The notes under the pieces are model-generated. The model saw nothing but the letters and a program-made list of their open reading frames with translations, was not told where the DNA came from and searched no databases. A stretch of 64,000 nucleotides of DNA from Lachnospira sp. (GTDB lineage: Bacteria > Bacillota > Clostridia > Lachnospirales > Lachnospiraceae): assembly GCA_015057605.1 (NCBI GenBank), contig SVDX01000006.1, forward strand, positions 41,202-105,201. Reading direction: 5' to 3'. Of the stretch, positions 35,801 to 44,373 are shown piece after piece (position 1 is the first letter of the stretch; each line of letters starts with the position of its first letter). Position numbers and translations under genes: made by a program.

Positions 35801-38152
35801 CTAACAGGATTCCCAAAAATTTAACAAAGTATTTTTTATATTAACTTGTCTTACTGTTTTATAATCATTCCATTCCCTCGGGAATAGTGCCTCATAACGT
35901 GATGTCAAAAATCTATCATCTAAAAGTAATATAACCCCTGTATCATTAGTAGTTCTAATAACTCTACCAGCCGCTTGCAATACCTTGTTCATTCCCGGAT
36001 ATACATATGCATACTCAAAGCCCATATCACATTCTTCATCATAAAAATTCTTTAATATCTGCTGTTCTACACTAATCTGAGGCAAGCCTGTACCAACAAC
36101 CACAACTCCTATAAGACTTTCACCCTTTAAATCAATTCCTTCTGAAAATATTCCACCCATAACGCAAAAACCTACAACACTTCTTTTAGAAGTATTATTA
36201 AATTGATTTAAAAATTCCTCTCGGTCAGTTTCATTCATATTATTATTTTGACACACTATCTCAAAATCTATATCTTTTTCCAAAAATAGAGAAAGTACAT
36301 CCTGCATATATCTATACGATGGAAAAAACACAATATAATTACCCTGTTTTGCCTCAACAACACTCTCAATATAATCGCAAATCTTCAAAAACTCATTTCT
36401 ATTTCTATGTGTGTACCTGCTTGTAACATCCGAAGCAATTGCAATAAGTCTTTGCTCTTGCTTAAATACACTTTTTGCATAAATAGCATAATCATCCTCA
36501 TGAATAGTAAGAAGCTTTTTGTAATAATTAATAGGCAATAGGGTTGCCGAAAAGAACATTGTACTTACAGCCTTATCTGTATATTGTGACAAATTATAAG
36601 CCGTATTGATACAGTATAAATTAAGTTCAAATTTATCATCGTTTGGTCTACAATATATAACATAATTGTCATCCAACAAATCGTACATATTAAGAAAATG
36701 TCTTACCGAAAAATAAAACTCTGACATAAGCTCTTTATGTTCAAAATCCTTATGCTCTTCGTCAAATTTAGAAAGCAAATCAAATACCTTAAGAAGCGCA
36801 AATACAAATGGTGTTATGCTATCAAGCACCATATATTCCTCACATTCCCTCTTATATTCAAGTAAAAGCTTATTACATCTTTCTAAGGCTTTTGCAAGCT
36901 TTTTATCTATATTGGCAACCAGATTCTTAATAAGCAAAAAGTCTTCTTTGCATACCTTTGCACTGTACATATTCCTTGCTCTTTCAACAAGATTATGTGC
37001 CTCATCCACAAGTAATATATTGTTTCCCTTCGCACCATCAGAAAAATATCTTTTCAAATGTACATTAGGGTCAAATGCATAATTGTAATCTCCAATAATA
37101 CCATCCACCCAGTAGGTTACGTCAAGTCCCATCTCAAATGGACATACATTATGCTTTTTTGCATATTCTATTACAATATCTCTGTCCACTACATCTTCAT
37201 TAGTTATGATATCATAAACAGCATCATTAACCCTATCAAAATGTCCCTTAGCATAAGGACAATCTATAGGATTACATTGCATTCTTTCACATGGACATAT
37301 TTTTTCTTTAGCAGTAATTATTGCTATCTTATATTCAAGACCTTTATCAAGCAAATGTCGATAAGTCTCCTTTGCAACTGTCCTGGTAATAGTCTTAGCC
37401 GTAAGATAAAACACTTTATCTGCCAAACCTTCTCCTTGTGCTTTAATTGCAGGAAAGATAACTGAAATTGTCTTTCCCACGCCCGTTGGTGCTTGTATAA
37501 AAAGTTTCTTTTTACGCTGAATACTTCTATAAACCGAAACAACCAAATCTCTTTGGCCCTCTCTATATTCAAAAGGAAACTCCGTATTCTTAATACTCTT
37601 TGTCCTTTTCATTGTATGCTCATAAAGATAATCTGACCAACGCTTAAACTTTTGTATCATTTCATCAAACCATTCAATAAGCTTAGCTCTTTTAAAGGTA
37701 TAATGAAATCTTTTAATTATATCTGTCTCAATTTCGCAGTAAGTAATCTGAACATTAATAGCATCCAAATCATTATTAATTAAATACATATATGCATAGC
37801 ACATAGCTTGCGCTTTATGAACATACTTAGCATCCGTAAATGTTGAAACATTAGCATATACTGCTTTTATCTCATCAATGGTTATACCTTTATTGTTGTC
37901 GATAACTCCATCCGCGCGCCCTTCTATGGATATTCCATAATTATCAAAGCTTATCTCTGTCTTTAGAAAAACCTCTGGAGTATATTCCGCACCCATCTGT
38001 CTTTGAATCTTACGGTGGATACGGCTACCCTCTTGCATCGCATCCTTATCCGCCTTAGAGCTTCTTCTATTGTCGATATCTCCACTTGCACAAATAAATT
38101 CCACAAGATCTCTTACAGATATTCTGATTATTCCATTAACTATTGAATACAT
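35801..38152 (-). CDS. RecB-type nuclease fused to an Fe-S XPD/DinG-family DNA helicase
   Basis: A 783-residue protein. The N-terminal PD-(D/E)XK domain has D81 (GRADGVI), E94 and K96 (DEIKAVY) and the QxxxY motif Q115-Y119, as in Cas4/RecB nucleases. The helicase half has Walker A APTGVGKT (221-228), four Fe-S cysteines (C286, C288, C293, C298), the DEAH box (383-386) and QAAGRVIRT (motif VI). XPD-type helicases move 5'-3' and open damaged DNA. It starts directly after the DUF4130 stop (TAA-ATG) in a LexA-controlled operon. A repair role is inferred. Confidence 0.92.
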   Translation of the reverse strand: MYSIVNGIIRISVRDLVEFICASGDIDNRRSSKADKDAMQEGSRIHRKIQRQMGAEYTPEVFLKTEISFDNYGISIEGRADGVIDNNKGITIDEIKAVYANVSTFTDAKYVHKAQAMCYAYMYLINNDLDAINVQITYCEIETDIIKRFHYTFKRAKLIEWFDEMIQKFKRWSDYLYEHTMKRTKSIKNTEFPFEYREGQRDLVVSVYRSIQRKKKLFIQAPTGVGKTISVIFPAIKAQGEGLADKVFYLTAKTITRTVAKETYRHLLDKGLEYKIAIITAKEKICPCERMQCNPIDCPYAKGHFDRVNDAVYDIITNEDVVDRDIVIEYAKKHNVCPFEMGLDVTYWVDGIIGDYNYAFDPNVHLKRYFSDGAKGNNILLVDEAHNLVERARNMYSAKVCKEDFLLIKNLVANIDKKLAKALERCNKLLLEYKRECEEYMVLDSITPFVFALLKVFDLLSKFDEEHKDFEHKELMSEFYFSVRHFLNMYDLLDDNYVIYCRPNDDKFELNLYCINTAYNLSQYTDKAVSTMFFSATLLPINYYKKLLTIHEDDYAIYAKSVFKQEQRLIAIASDVTSRYTHRNRNEFLKICDYIESVVEAKQGNYIVFFPSYRYMQDVLSLFLEKDIDFEIVCQNNNMNETDREEFLNQFNNTSKRSVVGFCVMGGIFSEGIDLKGESLIGVVVVGTGLPQISVEQQILKNFYDEECDMGFEYAYVYPGMNKVLQAAGRVIRTTNDTGVILLLDDRFLTSRYEALFPREWNDYKTVRQVNIKNTLLNFWESC

Positions 38153-38908
38153 TTAATTCTTAATCTCCATATATCTTCTATATCGTAGTGGCATAAGATT
38201 GCGCTGCAGCTTAGGATTCTTACGTTCTTCAATTGCTATGGTATTAAAAAAACAATTCCATAAATCAATATATTCGTCACCACCAGCTTTTTCAAAGCCA
38301 TACTCATCAAGCTCTTCCTCTGTTAAGTCCGTAATAAATACATCACCTGACATTCGATGTATCGCTGCACGCTTTCTTTTCGTATCTAGAATAATAAAAT
38401 TCTCTGTCTTTAATCTATCAGAAAAATGCTCTGTTATCAATTCCAAAATATCTGCTTTAGGTTCAATTTTAGCAGCCAAAACTCCATTATCAATCTCACG
38501 AAATCTCACAAAGCCAAGATAGTGGTGTTGCTCCTTCCATACGCGTCTACCAAGTTCATATACACGTCTGACGTGATAATCCGTCAAATCATTAATAATA
38601 GATGGGCCGACCTTAAAACCCTTTATTAGTAATCTGTATATACATTCGCCACGCTCAAGGTCATCACTTACTACTGCCATCATAACCTTTTCATAACATT
38701 CCCCATAAAGCTTATTAGCAATAGTACGCACAACTTTAGCTGCAAGTTCCTCATCCGCTTCAACATAAATATAGTTGCAAAACAGCTCCATATCATTCAT
38801 ACCTATGGATATTTTAGTCCTTGAAGTTCCTATCTCCCATGCTTTATATATAGCAGTAAATATTCCATTAACACTGCCATCACACACACATACTGTTATA
38901 TTGTCCAT
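38153..38908 (-). CDS. DUF4130 (TIGR03915-type) DNA-metabolism protein
   Basis: A 251-residue protein of the family called probable DNA metabolism protein (TIGR03915/DUF4130). In other genomes it stands beside the radical-SAM gene found here, or is fused to a uracil-DNA-glycosylase-like domain; no glycosylase domain is visible in this one. The conserved core lies around LLIKGFKVGPSIINDLT, VWKEQHHYLGFVRFRE and RKRAAIHRM. Chemistry is not known. It overlaps the radical-SAM gene by 29 bases and abuts the helicase gene. Confidence 0.85.
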   Translation of the reverse strand: MDNITVCVCDGSVNGIFTAIYKAWEIGTSRTKISIGMNDMELFCNYIYVEADEELAAKVVRTIANKLYGECYEKVMMAVVSDDLERGECIYRLLIKGFKVGPSIINDLTDYHVRRVYELGRRVWKEQHHYLGFVRFREIDNGVLAAKIEPKADILELITEHFSDRLKTENFIILDTKRKRAAIHRMSGDVFITDLTEEELDEYGFEKAGGDEYIDLWNCFFNTIAIEERKNPKLQRNLMPLRYRRYMEIKN

Positions 38909-40250
38909 TCATATCACCACCAAAATTATAATCGTCAAATAAGCTAAGCTGCTTATAGCTTTGATGGTCTTCTAGCTGATATTTAAGCTTATAATCTAAA
39001 CCAACCAAAGCATTGGTAATATAATTCTCATCCATCTTTGTGTTGTACATCATACGTCCCTGGCATGTTATAAAATATAATGCACGTTTTAAAACCACAC
39101 CCATCTTCTTCAAATCATAAAAATCAAGCTTTCCGAACCTTCTTGCCTTTATGATGCGTTTAGCACTGGTAACTCCAATTCCCGGAACACGCAGCAATGT
39201 AGCATAATCTGCTCTATTCACTTCCACAGGAAAAATCGAAAGATTTCGCAAAGCCCAATCGCACTTAGGGTCTAATAAAACGTTAAAATTAGGACGTTCT
39301 TCGCTTAAAAGTTCCTTAGCTTCAAAGCCGTAAAAACGCATAAGGAAATCCGCTTGGTATAATCTATGTTCCCTAAGTAGTGGTGGTCCTGCCTGTGTAT
39401 CTGGCAAACTACTGTCCTCGTTAACATTGATAAATGCTGAATAAAACACTCTTTTAAGACCATAATTCTTATATAGTGCTTCTGCCACTGCCGTTATATG
39501 ATAATCCGTCTCAGGTGTAGCTCCAATAATCATCTGGGTACTCTGACCTGCTGGAACAAATACCTTTTCTTTACTTCTTACGCTAAGAGCTGTACTTCTT
39601 GCAGCTACCAGTTGATTCTTTTGTTCTATCTGTGCAGCCTCAATCCCCTTTTGAATCTGTTTCATAGGAGTAAGAATACTCTTGCGGCTCTTATGAGGTG
39701 CAAGGCTTTTAAGACCTTCTGATGTAGGCAATTCAAGGTTAATACTCATTCTATCAGTATAAAACCCAATCTTATTAATCATATCCATAGAAGCTCCTGG
39801 AATACCTTTAACATGAATATAACCATTAAAACCATATACCTCTCTTAGAAGTCTGACCGTCTCTAAAAGCTTCTCCATAGTATAATCAGGGCTCTTCAAT
39901 ATCCCAGAGCTTAAAAACAATCCCTCTATATAGTTACGTCTGTAAAACTCCATAGTAAGAGTACATATCTCCTCTGGTGTAAATGTAGTCCTAAGCACAT
40001 CATTGTCTGCCCTATTAATACAATACTTGCAATTAAAAATGCACTCATTAGTCATAAGTATCTTAAGCAGCGATATACATCTTCCATCTGCCGCAAAGCT
40101 ATGACATATACCGCACGAAACAGTATTGCCTATTCCGCCCATATCATTCTTACGATTAGAACCGCTTGAAGTACAGGCAACATCATACTTTGCTGCCATA
40201 GATAAAATCTCTAACTTTTCCATTATACTAAGATCATTATTAATAAGCAT
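38880..40250 (-). CDS. Putative DNA repair/modification radical-SAM protein with HhH and clamp motif
   Basis: About 456 residues from the ATG at 40250 (GAAAGG ten bases upstream); a longer frame to 40322 runs through the promoter. It matches the TIGR03916-type family. The radical-SAM cysteines are C70, C74 and C77 (CIFNCKYC). A helix-hairpin-helix motif (352-383, LLRVPGIGVTSAKRI) suggests DNA binding. The C-terminal QLSLF (434-438) is the consensus beta-clamp-binding pentapeptide. First gene of an SOS-type operon. The substrate base or lesion is unknown. Confidence 0.9.
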   Translation of the reverse strand: MLINNDLSIMEKLEILSMAAKYDVACTSSGSNRKNDMGGIGNTVSCGICHSFAADGRCISLLKILMTNECIFNCKYCINRADNDVLRTTFTPEEICTLTMEFYRRNYIEGLFLSSGILKSPDYTMEKLLETVRLLREVYGFNGYIHVKGIPGASMDMINKIGFYTDRMSINLELPTSEGLKSLAPHKSRKSILTPMKQIQKGIEAAQIEQKNQLVAARSTALSVRSKEKVFVPAGQSTQMIIGATPETDYHITAVAEALYKNYGLKRVFYSAFINVNEDSSLPDTQAGPPLLREHRLYQADFLMRFYGFEAKELLSEERPNFNVLLDPKCDWALRNLSIFPVEVNRADYATLLRVPGIGVTSAKRIIKARRFGKLDFYDLKKMGVVLKRALYFITCQGRMMYNTKMDENYITNALVGLDYKLKYQLEDHQSYKQLSLFDDYNFGGDMNGQYNSMCV

Positions 40251-40268
40251 AGTGCCATCGCCTTTCTC

Positions 40269-40316
40269 GAACATATGTTCTATTTTAATATTAACACTAT
40301 GCTTATAAAAAGTCAA
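40269..40316 (-). promoter_or_regulatory. SOS promoter with perfect LexA box
   Basis: Minus strand TTGACT (40311-40316), 17-base spacer, TAATAT (40288-40293). A perfect 12-base palindrome GAACATATGTTC (40269-40280) begins about 7 bases after the -10, across the transcription start. This fits the Gram-positive LexA/DinR consensus (CGAACNNNNGTTCG) and is well placed for repression. Confidence 0.88.
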
Positions 40317-40351
40317 GGCCAAAACGTTAATTAGTTTCGACCTTTGTTTTT

Positions 40352-41833
40352 CTATTTCTTCAAATAATAATATTTTTGTCCTATATACCTTGATAGATTA
40401 AATCTTCTTCCCACATTTCCATATGCTCTATCTTCAATACGTCTAAGATACTCATATCCAAATGTGTTTTTATTATATGCTATGTTTGAATATTTGTCTT
40501 CATTTTCATAAAATTCTTCTATACAGTATCCTTCTTCTATCATATAATCAATAAGCACTGGAGCCGCGTCTGTATTTAATTTAGTTAAAAAATAATAATC
40601 ATAAAAAGTATTTGTCCGTTCTTTCATCCCTTCTATATTTACCTTTGCAATCCAATAGTCTGGATGACTAAACGACAGTCCTACATACAAACAGGTTATA
40701 ACTATCACGCTATACCTAATCATTGGAAAATCCGCTTTTATAATTGAAATCAGAACTCCTGTAAATATAAATGTTAATACCAATAAGCTCCACAATACAA
40801 ATATTCTTAAAACTGTCAAATAGTAATATTGTATGTATAAAATCATTCTCATTGCACTTGAAGCAATCATAATAAAGGTACAAAGAGACATTATTATAAG
40901 CAATCCCTTAAGTAGCTTATTTTCTTTAAAACGATACAAACACACTAATACTATTACCAGGTTAATAACACTAACCAACAAAAGTTGAAAAAAGCCTTCT
41001 CTCGCATAGCTTGCATATGTATAGCTTTCCGGTAACTGCATTTTTCTAAAGAAAAGCGATGCAATTTGAATTCCGCTAAATACTATATACATAACAGATA
41101 GTAAAAACACTACAGGAATCGCTAAAAATGGCTCCCCTGTTTTTGTATCCTTAACCTCTTTGGAAATATTTCTTTTTTCCATAAATGCAAGTATACAGTA
41201 TGACATCATAAACATAAAAGTGAACATAATGCCCATCAAAAATATATTTTCAAATGAAAATAAATAATACATTTTTTTAGACATTTCGCCAAATATTGCA
41301 TCCGCACTTGATAATAGTGCAAATATCAGCATAAACAATGGCAATGCTATAAAGGTTCCGGCTAATGCATAGAATATCTTATTACTTCTTTTATCCATTT
41401 TATTCTTAAGATACCAAATCGCATCGCTAAATGGACGTATTATTTCCCCTATCGATAAGCACAGCACCGTTATTACTGACAAAATGTATTTTTCTAAATT
41501 CCATTCATCCATATCATACGCAGTATGTAAAACAAATGTTATTACAAGAAAAAACACTGCTATTTTATTCAAAAAAATAATTCTTGTATCATCTGTACAA
41601 AATGTAGAAATCGCAAGCATCATTATTGTTATGATATAAAAAGCACTTCCCTTTCTCAAAGGAACTCCCAGCTTTTTCATACAAAATCCTATAAATGCTA
41701 AAGTCGCAATAGCAAATATCAGATATGCAATACCTGATCCGTTGTCAAACATACAAATAACATAAATTAATGCATATACAATTGTTGCAATTCCAAACAC
41801 ATGGAAATTTTCCTTAATCTTTAGTTTCTCCAT
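40352..41833 (-). CDS. DUF4173-type multi-pass membrane protein
   Basis: About 493 residues from the ATG at 41833, with GGAGG nine bases upstream. The longer frame to 41905 overlaps the upstream HTH gene and lacks a ribosome site. About twelve hydrophobic helices are present. The segment YTYASYAREGFFQLL is typical for DUF4173 proteins. Function is unknown. It overlaps the end of the HTH gene and is coupled to it. Confidence 0.82.
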   Translation of the reverse strand: MEKLKIKENFHVFGIATIVYALIYVICMFDNGSGIAYLIFAIATLAFIGFCMKKLGVPLRKGSAFYIITIMMLAISTFCTDDTRIIFLNKIAVFFLVITFVLHTAYDMDEWNLEKYILSVITVLCLSIGEIIRPFSDAIWYLKNKMDKRSNKIFYALAGTFIALPLFMLIFALLSSADAIFGEMSKKMYYLFSFENIFLMGIMFTFMFMMSYCILAFMEKRNISKEVKDTKTGEPFLAIPVVFLLSVMYIVFSGIQIASLFFRKMQLPESYTYASYAREGFFQLLLVSVINLVIVLVCLYRFKENKLLKGLLIIMSLCTFIMIASSAMRMILYIQYYYLTVLRIFVLWSLLVLTFIFTGVLISIIKADFPMIRYSVIVITCLYVGLSFSHPDYWIAKVNIEGMKERTNTFYDYYFLTKLNTDAAPVLIDYMIEEGYCIEEFYENEDKYSNIAYNKNTFGYEYLRRIEDRAYGNVGRRFNLSRYIGQKYYYLKK

Positions 41834-42047
41834 CCTCATTTTCCTCCTCAATATACTCCAAAATATCTCCCGGCTGACAATTAAGCGCCTTACAAATCGC
41901 GTCAAGTGTTGAAAGTCTTACCGCCTTAGCCTTATTATTTTTTAAAATAGATAAATTTGCCAACGTGATATCCACTTCATTAGCAAGCTCAGTCAAACCC
42001 TTTTTTCGCTTTGCCATCATCACATCTAAATTAATTATAATTGACAT
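41814..42047 (-). CDS. Small XRE-type HTH regulator (YozG-like)
   Basis: A 77-residue protein that is nearly all a Cro/CI-type helix-turn-helix. The recognition part is LTELANEVDITLANLSILKN, and the end is LDAICKALNCQPGDILEY. This subgroup commonly pairs with a DUF2975 membrane protein, as here. It probably acts as a repressor of its own operon. The gene lies 17 bases after the DUF2975 gene and overlaps the DUF4173 gene. Confidence 0.88.
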   Translation of the reverse strand: MSIIINLDVMMAKRKKGLTELANEVDITLANLSILKNNKAKAVRLSTLDAICKALNCQPGDILEYIEEENEDGETKD

Positions 42048-42064
42048 TTTTATTTAAGCCTCCA

Positions 42065-42511
42065 TTATATTGTAAAATCATTTTCTTCTTTATAGCGAAT
42101 AGCCTCTTCAAATACATTTGCCAATACAAGACAAAATAAGGCAGCCATAACAAATACTAATATTATAACCAACATAACAAATGTTAAATATACCACCGTT
42201 CTAACAAGTGACATAGCCACGATAAAGAAGCTCCACTTACTCATCTTTTTAAGACTTATCACATTAGCTTCAACAAAACAGTTTTTATCAAGTACTGTTT
42301 TAAACATTTTTCTAAGCTCCCTCACAATAACAAGCCCTGCTACACCTAATACAAAGTAAATCACTACCAGTTCCCCATACTTATCCTTAATCTCATCGAA
42401 GTAGCTCCCTATTATCCTAATACTTAGTGGCAAGGTTGCAGTCACTACTATCCCTGACCAAAACATCAAATCTAACAGCCGTTTTGTCCATATTGTTACT
42501 TTTTCTTTCAT
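42065..42511 (-). CDS. DUF2975 membrane protein
   Basis: A 148-residue protein with four helices (about 10-30, 46-64, 90-110, 112-135). NCFVEANVISLKKMSKWSFFIV is the DUF2975 signature. First gene of the DUF2975-HTH-DUF4173 operon. These pairs are thought to sense membrane state and control the HTH partner, but no role is proven. AGGAG is upstream of the ATG. Confidence 0.85.
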   Translation of the reverse strand: MKEKVTIWTKRLLDLMFWSGIVVTATLPLSIRIIGSYFDEIKDKYGELVVIYFVLGVAGLVIVRELRKMFKTVLDKNCFVEANVISLKKMSKWSFFIVAMSLVRTVVYLTFVMLVIILVFVMAALFCLVLANVFEEAIRYKEENDFTI

Positions 42512-42624
42512 ACTATTCCTCCGTTAATATGTATAATTGTTTCATCCATTTAAAAATAACATATGTTTTATCGTTTGTCAATAAATATTTATTATATTTC
42601 AATTCTTTTTTGTTGAATTGGAAC

Positions 42625-42704
42625 AAAGTGAACAAGTCCGCTCTTGATTCGCGATATTTTACACTCCTATAGGGTAACAAGGTCTTTCCTATTGAACAAA
42701 AAAA
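42625..42704 (-). repeat. Dispersed intergenic repeat, copy B
   Basis: The counterpart of 3940-4056: 40 of 47 positions match in the core and 19 of 20 in the tail ending in A7. The poly-A end (minus-strand T7) forms the U-run of the tRNA-Leu terminator. In copy A, too, the same tail forms the U-run of the T-box terminator. Confidence 0.7.
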
Positions 42705-42746
42705 TAAACGAAAATCACAATACCAACTGTATCATAATTTTCGTTT
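42696..42746 (-). terminator. Terminator after tRNA-Leu(CAG)
   Basis: A 10-bp stem (42706-42715 with 42737-42746) with a 21-base loop that contains a further short helix, followed by TATTTTTTTG. Confidence 0.75.
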
Positions 42747-42754
42747 TATTATGC

Positions 42755-42837
42755 TGCGGATAACAGGACTTGAACCTGCACCGGTATACACCGATTAGAA
42801 CCTGAATCTAACGCGTCTTCCATTCCGCCATATCCGC
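42755..42837 (-). tRNA. tRNA-Leu, anticodon CAG
   Basis: A class II tRNA: acceptor GCGGATA with TATCCGC, GTTCAAGTCC T-loop, long variable arm, and anticodon loop TTCAGGT with CAG. It lies 12 bases after the nuclease-like gene of the dap operon and may be part of that transcript. Confidence 0.96.
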
Positions 42838-42849
42838 TTATATACAAAC

Positions 42850-43596
42850 TTACTCATTAATAGAGTAAATAATTGCATTACCATTTTTACCCACTTTATC
42901 TACTACTCCTAAATAATTCAATATATTTAGTGCAGTTGAAGCAAGTCCTCTGGACAGCTTAGCATACTTACCATAATCCTTGCTCGTAAACTCTCCTTCA
43001 AGCTCTACTGGTAGCATCTGCATATAATCACTTGGAGATTCTAAATCTATCTCATAAATCAAGTCTATTGGAACTCTATCCATTCTTGTAGATCCCTTTT
43101 TGCGATCCTTACTATAACCATTAAGACTTCTGTATTCCATTACGTCCATCATTACAAGCTTAATGCTTAAATTCTCGTGCTTGAGATAATTTTTTATTTT
43201 ATACAATTCAAAAAATGCTTCATATGGTAAGCCCATTTTGGGCGATTTTCTTGGTGCACTAAGCTCACCTGTTGTCTCATCTACCCAAACCAAATGCTTT
43301 GTACGAACCATGGGATACACAACAACAACCTTATACTCATTCAAAAACACCTCAAGCTTATCTCTAAGCTTATTAAAGGCTCTCGTTTGAATTTCTATAA
43401 CCGTATCTTCCCTGAAAATGTCAGCGAAGTAGCCATTTAAAGCTACTTCGTGAAAATCTTCATTTGGTTCGTAATAATTTTTCAAAATGCCATGCACAGT
43501 TTTTTCCGACAAGGTACCTATACCCTTATCGTTATGTGCATGCCCAACAATCTTGTTCTTTGCATTTTCAAATCTAACAACATCAATCTTAGACAT
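42850..43596 (-). CDS. Conserved protein, possible PD-(D/E)XK nuclease with wHTH end
   Basis: A 248-residue protein that I do not recognise as a named family. Residues 55-72 read GYFADIFREDTVIEIQTR, where D59 and E68-x-Q70 follow the pattern of PD-(D/E)XK nucleases of the CoiA kind. The C-terminus (about 195-248) looks like a winged helix (KDYGKYAKLSRGLASTALNILNYLGVV). It stands two bases after dapB, in the lysine-riboswitch operon. A nuclease role is inferred only from these residues. Confidence 0.6.
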   Translation of the reverse strand: MSKIDVVRFENAKNKIVGHAHNDKGIGTLSEKTVHGILKNYYEPNEDFHEVALNGYFADIFREDTVIEIQTRAFNKLRDKLEVFLNEYKVVVVYPMVRTKHLVWVDETTGELSAPRKSPKMGLPYEAFFELYKIKNYLKHENLSIKLVMMDVMEYRSLNGYSKDRKKGSTRMDRVPIDLIYEIDLESPSDYMQMLPVELEGEFTSKDYGKYAKLSRGLASTALNILNYLGVVDKVGKNGNAIIYSINE

Positions 43597-43598
43597 AC

Positions 43599-44354
43599 TT
43601 ATCCTATAACGTGCGACATATCATATAAGCCTGCATCTTTTCCTGCAAGGTACTTTGCTGCTTCAATAGCGCCCTTTGCAAATACTGACTTCGAATATGC
43701 TGTGTGTTTAAATTCTATAACTTCATCTGTTCCTGCAAATATAACTTCGTGTTCACCCACAATTGTACCACCACGAACTGCACTGATTCCGATTTCCTTA
43801 GGATCTCTTTTTACTCTTTCAGTGCTTCTGTCATATTTGTAATAGTAGCTTTCGTCTAAAGCTTCCTTTACCGAATCTGCCAAGGCTAATGCTGTGCCAC
43901 TTGGAGCGTCAATCTTTTGATTATGATGCTTTTCAACAATCTCAATATCAAAGCCTGCTGGTGCAAATACTGATGTTGCTTCCTTTAAAAGTTTGAATAA
44001 AGTATTGATACCAAGTGACATATTTGCCGATTTTAGTACAGCTACCTTTTCACTTGTAGCCTTAACCTTTGCTAACTGCTCATCACTTAAGCCTGTTGTA
44101 CATAAAACAACCGGAACAACATTTTCTTCACAATATTCTAATAACGCATCTACTGCCCTTGCAGAAGAAAAATCTATTATAACGTCTGCCTTAATGCCAC
44201 ATTCACCAATACTCTTAAATACTGGATACGCATTGTGTCCATCATCCCAAGCATCAATACCTGCAACAATCTGTGCATCTGAGTCTTCTTTTAACAAAGC
44301 TGTTATAATCTGACCCATTTTTCCGTTACATCCGTGCATTATAACTTTTACCAT
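43599..44354 (-). CDS. dapB: 4-Hydroxy-tetrahydrodipicolinate reductase
   Basis: A 251-residue enzyme of the lysine/diaminopimelate pathway that reduces the DapA product with NAD(P)H. It has the nucleotide-binding start HGCNGKMGQII and the catalytic segment EKHHNQKIDAPSGTAL with the active-site His and Lys. Normal length. It lies 19 bases after dapA, in the same riboswitch-controlled operon. Confidence 0.97.
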   Translation of the reverse strand: MVKVIMHGCNGKMGQIITALLKEDSDAQIVAGIDAWDDGHNAYPVFKSIGECGIKADVIIDFSSARAVDALLEYCEENVVPVVLCTTGLSDEQLAKVKATSEKVAVLKSANMSLGINTLFKLLKEATSVFAPAGFDIEIVEKHHNQKIDAPSGTALALADSVKEALDESYYYKYDRSTERVKRDPKEIGISAVRGGTIVGEHEVIFAGTDEVIEFKHTAYSKSVFAKGAIEAAKYLAGKDAGLYDMSHVIG

Positions 44355-44373
44355 AGGTAATTCCGCCTTTCGT

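Noticed and set aside
40251..40322. N-terminal extension of the radical-SAM gene
   Set aside because: It would translate the promoter and LexA box; the ATG at 40250 has a ribosome site and the family N-terminus.
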